From Pseudomonadota bacterium (GTDB taxonomy: Bacteria; Pseudomonadota; Alphaproteobacteria; Rhizobiales; Xanthobacteraceae), in the NCBI GenBank assembly GCA_018242205.1, contig JAFECJ010000001.1, forward strand, positions 95,735 to 159,734: DNA of 64,000 nt, read 5' to 3'. Below the pieces are notes generated by a model. It did not search any database and was not told the DNA's origin. It saw nothing but the letters and a program-made list of their open reading frames with translations. The translations under genes and the position numbers were made by a program. Each line of letters starts with the position of its first letter. The stretch's first letter is position 1. Of this stretch, positions 59,875 to 64,000 are shown piece by piece.

Positions 59875-61596
59875 GTGCAAGGTTTGCTCGATTTTCTGAA
59901 GTCGCTAGGCGCCGCCCGATTGGCGGCGATGGGCGCCGTCACGTTCGCGCTGATCGGCTTTTTCGTCTTCCTGATGATGCAGATGACGGCGCCGGTCATG
60001 GTGCCGCTGTTCACCGATCTCTCGGTCGAAGACTCCAGCGCCATCATCAAGGATCTCGAACGCCAGGCCGTCGACTACAAGATCAAGAACGACGGCGCCA
60101 TTATCATGGTGCCGAAGGACAAGGTGGCGCGGCTGCGCATGAAGCTCGCCGAAGGCGGCCTGCCCAAAGGCGGCGGTGTCGGCTACGAGATCTTCGACAA
60201 GTCGGACGCGTTGGGCGCCACCTCGTTCATCCAGAACATCAATCACCTGCGGGCGCTGGAGGGCGAACTCGCACGCACCATCCGCTCGATCGACCGGGTA
60301 CAAGCCGCGCGCGTGCATCTGGTGCTGCCCGAGCGCCCGCTGTTCTCCCGCGACAAGGTCGAAGCCTCGGCCTCGATCGTCCTGAAGGTGCGCGGCCAGC
60401 TCGAACCGGCGCAAGTGCGGGCCATTCGTCACCTGGTGGCGAGCGCGGTCAACGGCCTGAAGCCCGAACGAGTGTCGGTCGTCGACGAGACCGGCCGGCT
60501 CCTGGCCGACGGCGCGACGCCGGACAATCCGGTCGGCGCCGGTGCCGACGACCGCCGAATTGCCTTCGAGAACCGTCTGCGCGGCGAGGTCGAGAACATC
60601 GTGTCGTCGGTGGTCGGTCCCGGCAAGGCGCGAGTGCAGATCAGCGCCGACTTTGACCTCAACCGCATCACCCAGACCCAGGACAAGTTCGATCCGGACA
60701 GCCGCGTGTTGCGCTCGAGCCAGACCCGCGAGGAGCAGTCATCGTCGAGCGAGGGCAAGGAAGGCGGCCAGGTTTCCGCTTCCAACGAATTGCCGGGCGC
60801 CAGCAAGGACGGCACCAATAACGGGCCGAACACAAAGGACCAGAGCAAGAAGACCGAGGAAATCGTCAACTACGAGATCTCGCGCACCACCAAGACCGAG
60901 GTGATCGAAGCCGGCCGCCTGAGCCGGGTCTCGGCGGCGGTGCTGGTCGACGGCAGCTACACCAAGAACGACAAGGGCGAGATGGTTTACCAGCCGCGCT
61001 CCAAGGAGGAGATCGACCGCATCGCGGCGCTGGTGCGCACCGCCATCGGCTTCGACGCCAAGCGCGGAGATCAGGTCGAGGTGGTCAACCTGCGCTTCGC
61101 CGACTCGGCGCCGGTGCCGGTCGGCGAGGCCGACGGCGGCTGGATGAAATATTTCCAGTTCACCAAGGACGACATCATGGGCATGGCGGAAAAGGGCGTC
61201 ATGGCCCTGCTCGGCCTCATCGTCGTCCTCATGGTCGTGCGTCCGCTGGTGCGCCGGGTGATCGCACCCGACGCCGCCGAACAGGCGCGCATGGCGGGAC
61301 TGGCCGGTGTCGCCGGCGCCATCGCTGGTCCCGGCGGCGTGCCCGGCGCCATCGAGATCGGGCCCGACGGCAAGCCGATCGCTTCGATCACCGACACCAG
61401 TGGCACCAACATCGCCATCGTCAGCGGCGAGGAGCAGGTCGCCATCTCGAACCGCACCTCGGCCATGATCGACGTCGCCAAGGTGCAGGGTCAGGTGCAC
61501 GCCCAGTCGGTACAGAAGGTGGGAGAACTCGCCGAAAAAAACCCTCATGAGGCGGTCGCCATCATCCGCAGCTGGCTGCATGAGGATGCCGCCTGA
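59875..61596 (+). CDS. fliF: Flagellar MS-ring protein FliF
   Basis: A 573-residue inner-membrane ring protein. A first membrane helix ([20 protein letters not shown]) opens the protein, followed by the YscJ-like ring domain ([37 protein letters not shown]) and a second helix ([19 protein letters not shown]) after residue 450. The end contacts FliG. GTG 59875 with AGGA upstream is preferred over a TTG 48 nt earlier because the family begins about here. It overlaps fliG by 1 nt. Confidence 0.93.
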   Translation: MQGLLDFLKSLGAARLAAMGAVTFALIGFFVFLMMQMTAPVMVPLFTDLSVEDSSAIIKDLERQAVDYKIKNDGAIIMVPKDKVARLRMKLAEGGLPKGGGVGYEIFDKSDALGATSFIQNINHLRALEGELARTIRSIDRVQAARVHLVLPERPLFSRDKVEASASIVLKVRGQLEPAQVRAIRHLVASAVNGLKPERVSVVDETGRLLADGATPDNPVGAGADDRRIAFENRLRGEVENIVSSVVGPGKARVQISADFDLNRITQTQDKFDPDSRVLRSSQTREEQSSSSEGKEGGQVSASNELPGASKDGTNNGPNTKDQSKKTEEIVNYEISRTTKTEVIEAGRLSRVSAAVLVDGSYTKNDKGEMVYQPRSKEEIDRIAALVRTAIGFDAKRGDQVEVVNLRFADSAPVPVGEADGGWMKYFQFTKDDIMGMAEKGVMALLGLIVVLMVVRPLVRRVIAPDAAEQARMAGLAGVAGAIAGPGGVPGAIEIGPDGKPIASITDTSGTNIAIVSGEEQVAISNRTSAMIDVAKVQGQVHAQSVQKVGELAEKNPHEAVAIIRSWLHEDAA

Positions 61597-62699
61597 TGGC
61601 CGCCGCCGCAAAAAACCAGCCCGCCGACGAAGCCGTCCGCAACGACATCGGCGACCTGATGGCCGAACTGGCCAGCCGCCCCAAAGGCACCAAGCCGCAA
61701 CGCAAGCTGACCGGCCCGGAGCGCGCCGCCGTCCTGATGCTGTCGCTCGGCGAGCAATATGGCGGCAAGATATTCTCGCTGCTCGACGACGACGAGCTGC
61801 GCGAGATCTCCATCGTCATGTCGTCGCTCGGCACCGTCGAGGCCGAACAGGTCGAAACGCTGCTGCTTGAATTCGTCGGCCGGCTGTCGGCGTCCGGCGC
61901 GCTGCTCGGCAACTACGACGCCACCGAACGGCTCTTGGCGCAGTTCCTGCCCAAGGACCGCATCGCCTCGATCATGGACGAAATCCGCGGCCCGGCCGGC
62001 CGCAACATGTGGGAGAAACTCGCCAACGTCCAGGAAGAGGTGCTGGCGAACTATCTCAAGAACGAATATCCGCAGACGGTGGCCGTCGTGCTGTCGAAGC
62101 TGCGCCCGGAGCACGCCGCGCGCGTGCTCGCCATCCTGCCGGAAGACATGTCGCTCGACTGCGTCAACCGCATGCTGAAGATGGAAGCGGTGCAGAAGGA
62201 AGTCATCGAGCGCGTCGAACAGACGCTGCGCACCGAATTCATGTCCAACATCTCGCAGACCCGGCGCCGCGACGCCCATGAGGTGATGGCGGAAATCTTC
62301 AACAATTTCGACCGCCAGACCGAAACCCGCTTCCTTACTGCGTTGGAAGACGACAACCGCGACGCCGCCGAGCGCATCAAGGCGCTGATGTTCACCTTCG
62401 ACGACCTGATCAAGCTCGACGCCGCCTCGGCGCAGACGCTGATGCGCTCGATCGACAAGGACAAACTCGCGGTGGCGCTCAAGGGCGCCGGCGAGAACGT
62501 CCGCGAATTCTTCTTCGCCAACATGTCCTCGCGCGCCGCCAAGATGCTAGTCGATGACATGCAGGCCATGGGAGCGGTGCGCCTGCGCGATGTCGACGAA
62601 GCACAGACGCTGCTGGTCAATATCGCCAAGGACCTCGCCGCCAAGGGCGAAATCTTGATCGCCAAGAACCGCGGCGGCGACGACGAGCTAGTATACTAG
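61596..62699 (+). CDS. fliG: Flagellar motor switch protein FliG
   Basis: A 367-residue rotor protein, about 30 residues longer at the N-terminus than FliG of E. coli. [25 protein letters not shown] opens the FliF-binding domain. The middle-domain motif is [12 protein letters not shown] (EHPQ in most FliG), and the C-terminal [33 protein letters not shown] holds charged residues used for torque. It overlaps fliF by 1 nt and precedes fliH by 70 nt. Confidence 0.95.
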   Translation: MAAAAKNQPADEAVRNDIGDLMAELASRPKGTKPQRKLTGPERAAVLMLSLGEQYGGKIFSLLDDDELREISIVMSSLGTVEAEQVETLLLEFVGRLSASGALLGNYDATERLLAQFLPKDRIASIMDEIRGPAGRNMWEKLANVQEEVLANYLKNEYPQTVAVVLSKLRPEHAARVLAILPEDMSLDCVNRMLKMEAVQKEVIERVEQTLRTEFMSNISQTRRRDAHEVMAEIFNNFDRQTETRFLTALEDDNRDAAERIKALMFTFDDLIKLDAASAQTLMRSIDKDKLAVALKGAGENVREFFFANMSSRAAKMLVDDMQAMGAVRLRDVDEAQTLLVNIAKDLAAKGEILIAKNRGGDDELVY

Positions 62700-62769
62700 G
62701 ACGAGCGCTTGATCCCGAAAAATGAAAGCCGGCTTTCGGATCTGATCAGGCGCAAAGGAAAATAGAACG

Positions 62770-63387
62770 ATGGCTGCTGCCGCGAAATTCATGTTCGACG
62801 AGGACTTCGCCACCGGCGAGAAGCCGACCATTACCGTGGTCGAGGCCGAACGCCGGCGCGCCGATGCCGAGTCGGTCGCGCAACGCCGGGGCTTCGAGCA
62901 GGGGCAGGCGCAGGCCCGCAACGAGCAGAACGAGCACATCGCCCGCGCGCTCACCGCCATGGCCGAGCAGATGAGCCGGCTCGATGCGCAACTGAGTGCG
63001 ATCGAAGCGCGGCTCGAAAGCGAAGCCGTGCACGTGGCGTTCGCCGTGGCCAGCAAGCTGGCGCCGGAGCTGATCGCGCGCGAGCCATTCGCCGAGATCG
63101 AGGTTCTCGCCGCCGACTGCTTCCGCCAGCTCGTGGCGACGCCGCAGGTCACCGTATTCATCGGCGCCGATATCTATGACAGCGCCAAGGCCAAGCTCGA
63201 GGAAATCGCGCTCGCACGCGGTCTCGAGGCGCGCCTGTCCATCCTGTCCGACGCGGCGATGGCGCCGGGCAATTGCCGCATCGAGTGGGCCGAGGGCGGC
63301 GTCGTGCGCGACCGCGACGCCATCCTCAAGGCGATCGAAGAAGCGGTGAACGGCTATATCGCGGCGCGTGTCGCGCCGCATTCGTAA
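62770..63387 (+). CDS. fliH: Flagellar export regulator FliH
   Basis: A 205-residue protein that would bind the FliI ATPase and connect it to the switch. The N-terminal 60 residues are charged, GFEQGQAQARNEQNEHIARAL recalls FliH's Gln-rich helical region, and the C-terminal FIGADIYDSAKAKLEEIA to GGVVRDRDAILKAIEEAV is the FliH/YscL domain. FliH sequences are variable, so the gene order (fliG before, fliN after) helps the call. Confidence 0.8.
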   Translation: MAAAAKFMFDEDFATGEKPTITVVEAERRRADAESVAQRRGFEQGQAQARNEQNEHIARALTAMAEQMSRLDAQLSAIEARLESEAVHVAFAVASKLAPELIAREPFAEIEVLAADCFRQLVATPQVTVFIGADIYDSAKAKLEEIALARGLEARLSILSDAAMAPGNCRIEWAEGGVVRDRDAILKAIEEAVNGYIAARVAPHS

Positions 63388-63408
63388 CAAGGGTTTCGGA
63401 GACCGACC

Positions 63409-63771
63409 ATGAGTGACAATGATAGCAAAGTGCCGCTCCCCGATCTCGAAGGTGGCGCCACGCCGCCCGAGGTGGTGGATGCCGGGCCGCTGGCGCCGGG
63501 CGCTGAGGAATCGGTGCATCGCGGCGCCGCCGATCTTGAGGCCGTCTTCGACGTGCCGGTGCAGGTTTCCGCGGTGCTCGGCCGCACTCGCATGGAAGTC
63601 GGCGATCTACTGAAGCTCGGGCCGGGCGCCGTGCTCGAACTCGACCGCAAGGTCGGCGAGGCTATCGATATCTACGTAAACAACCGCCTGGTCGCACGCG
63701 GCGAAGTCGTGCTCGTCGAGGAAAAGCTCGGCGTGACCATGACGGAGATCATCAAGGCGGACAATAACTGA
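63409..63771 (+). CDS. fliN: Flagellar motor switch protein FliN
   Basis: A 120-residue C-ring protein. The C-terminal SpoA/FliN domain is clear: VFDVPVQVSAVLGRTRMEVGDLLKLGPGAVLELDRKVGEAIDIYVNNRLVARGEVVLVEEKLGVTMTEI. The first 45 residues are a flexible acidic, proline-containing lead. It follows fliH by 21 nt and precedes flbD by 49 nt in the same operon. Confidence 0.93.
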   Translation: MSDNDSKVPLPDLEGGATPPEVVDAGPLAPGAEESVHRGAADLEAVFDVPVQVSAVLGRTRMEVGDLLKLGPGAVLELDRKVGEAIDIYVNNRLVARGEVVLVEEKLGVTMTEIIKADNN

Positions 63772-63820
63772 CGGCGGCGACGGCCACTGAGGTCGAACCC
63801 GCGCAAGAAGGACGAATGCC

Positions 63821-64000
63821 ATGCGGCTACTCATCATCGGAACGCTCGGCGGCCAGCTCACGGTCGCGAGCAAGATCGCGATGGACAAGGGTGCTTCGGT
63901 CACGCACGCCGCCTCCATCGAGCAGGGACTCGCGGTGTTGCGCGCCGGGCGCGGCGCCGACCTGCTGATGGTCGACGTCGCCATCGAGATCCACGACTTG
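63821..64000 (+). CDS. flbD: FlbD-type sigma-54 response regulator, 5' part (3' end beyond the window)
   Basis: Sixty residues of an incomplete gene. MRLLIIGTLGGQLTVASKIAMDKGA, then DLLMVDVAIEI, matches the N-terminal receiver-like domain of FlbD, the sigma-54 activator and repressor of late flagellar genes in Caulobacter and Bradyrhizobium. The paired acidic residues usual at the end of receiver strand 1 are replaced by the GT of IIGTLGG, as known for FlbD. The AAA+ and HTH domains would lie past base 64000. GAAGGA lies about 12 nt before the ATG. Confidence 0.85.
   Translation, partial: MRLLIIGTLGGQLTVASKIAMDKGASVTHAASIEQGLAVLRAGRGADLLMVDVAIEIHDL

Noticed and set aside
1..64000. CRISPR arrays and insertion sequences
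   Set aside because: No regularly spaced repeats, transposase gene or terminal inverted repeat pair with target duplication was seen.

Overview
The window is a chromosomal segment of a GC-rich alphaproteobacterium, most likely of the order Hyphomicrobiales (Rhizobiales; Bradyrhizobiaceae/Xanthobacteraceae-like). The evidence is a SciP-type CtrA regulator, a PmtA-like phospholipid methyltransferase, an alphaproteobacterial elongator tRNA-Met, and a fliF-fliG-fliH-fliN-flbD flagellar order of the Caulobacter/Bradyrhizobium kind. No species can be named from the sequence alone.

Bases 1-47,900 form one large surface-polysaccharide locus. The left part (1-20,100) is dominated by sugar-nucleotide metabolism. 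It holds a sedoheptulose-7-phosphate isomerase (GmhA), a heptose-bisphosphate phosphatase (GmhB), an HldE-like kinase/nucleotidyltransferase with its two domains in reversed order, a transaldolase, a split transketolase, four epimerase/reductase-type SDRs, a UDP-glucose-dehydrogenase homologue without the catalytic cysteine, a Gfo/Idh/MocA oxidoreductase and a DegT aminotransferase. Eleven of these genes (8,768-20,070, minus strand) are mostly overlapping or nearly abutting and look like one operon. Together they could carry pentose-phosphate intermediates to a modified NDP-heptose. The middle part (20,345-30,825) has a KpsT/KpsM- or Wzt/Wzm-type ABC exporter, a GT4 and a GT2 glycosyltransferase, a large polytopic membrane protein, and gmd plus a perosamine-synthase-like aminotransferase, suggesting GDP-perosamine.

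At 31,121-35,997 lies a tight five-gene operon: acyl carrier protein, zinc-ribbon PP-loop ATPase, malonyltransferase-like acyltransferase, AsnB-type amidotransferase and GNAT. It has no ketosynthase and no adenylation domain. I read it as a module that builds a small amidated acyl group on an ACP and transfers it to a sugar, and it is the best candidate here for an undescribed system. From 36,216 to 47,912 follow five methyltransferase-like genes, two acetyltransferases, a Wzx-like flippase, and a 1062-residue protein. That protein fuses homologues of two separate neighbours at the other end of the locus: the SGNH esterase at 3,036 and the glycosyltransferase-like protein at 3,839.

Bases 47,937-53,989 are an accessory patch next to the 3' end of a tRNA-Met gene. 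It holds a small zinc-ribbon protein, an XRE repressor with a candidate operator, a Gp157-like phage protein translationally coupled to a Rad52-HNH fusion, three proteins of unknown function, and a terminase-small-subunit-like protein. It looks like a decayed or partial prophage; no integrase, capsid gene or att repeat was found.

Bases 53,990-64,000 return to core genome: tRNA-Met; a minus-strand group of mnmA, pmtA-like and a secreted protein; then the plus-strand flagellar region fliK-flgD, sciP, fliF-fliG-fliH-fliN and the start of flbD, which runs off the window. A sigma-54 -24/-12 element precedes fliK, a CtrA-like box precedes fliF, and a strong intrinsic terminator follows sciP.
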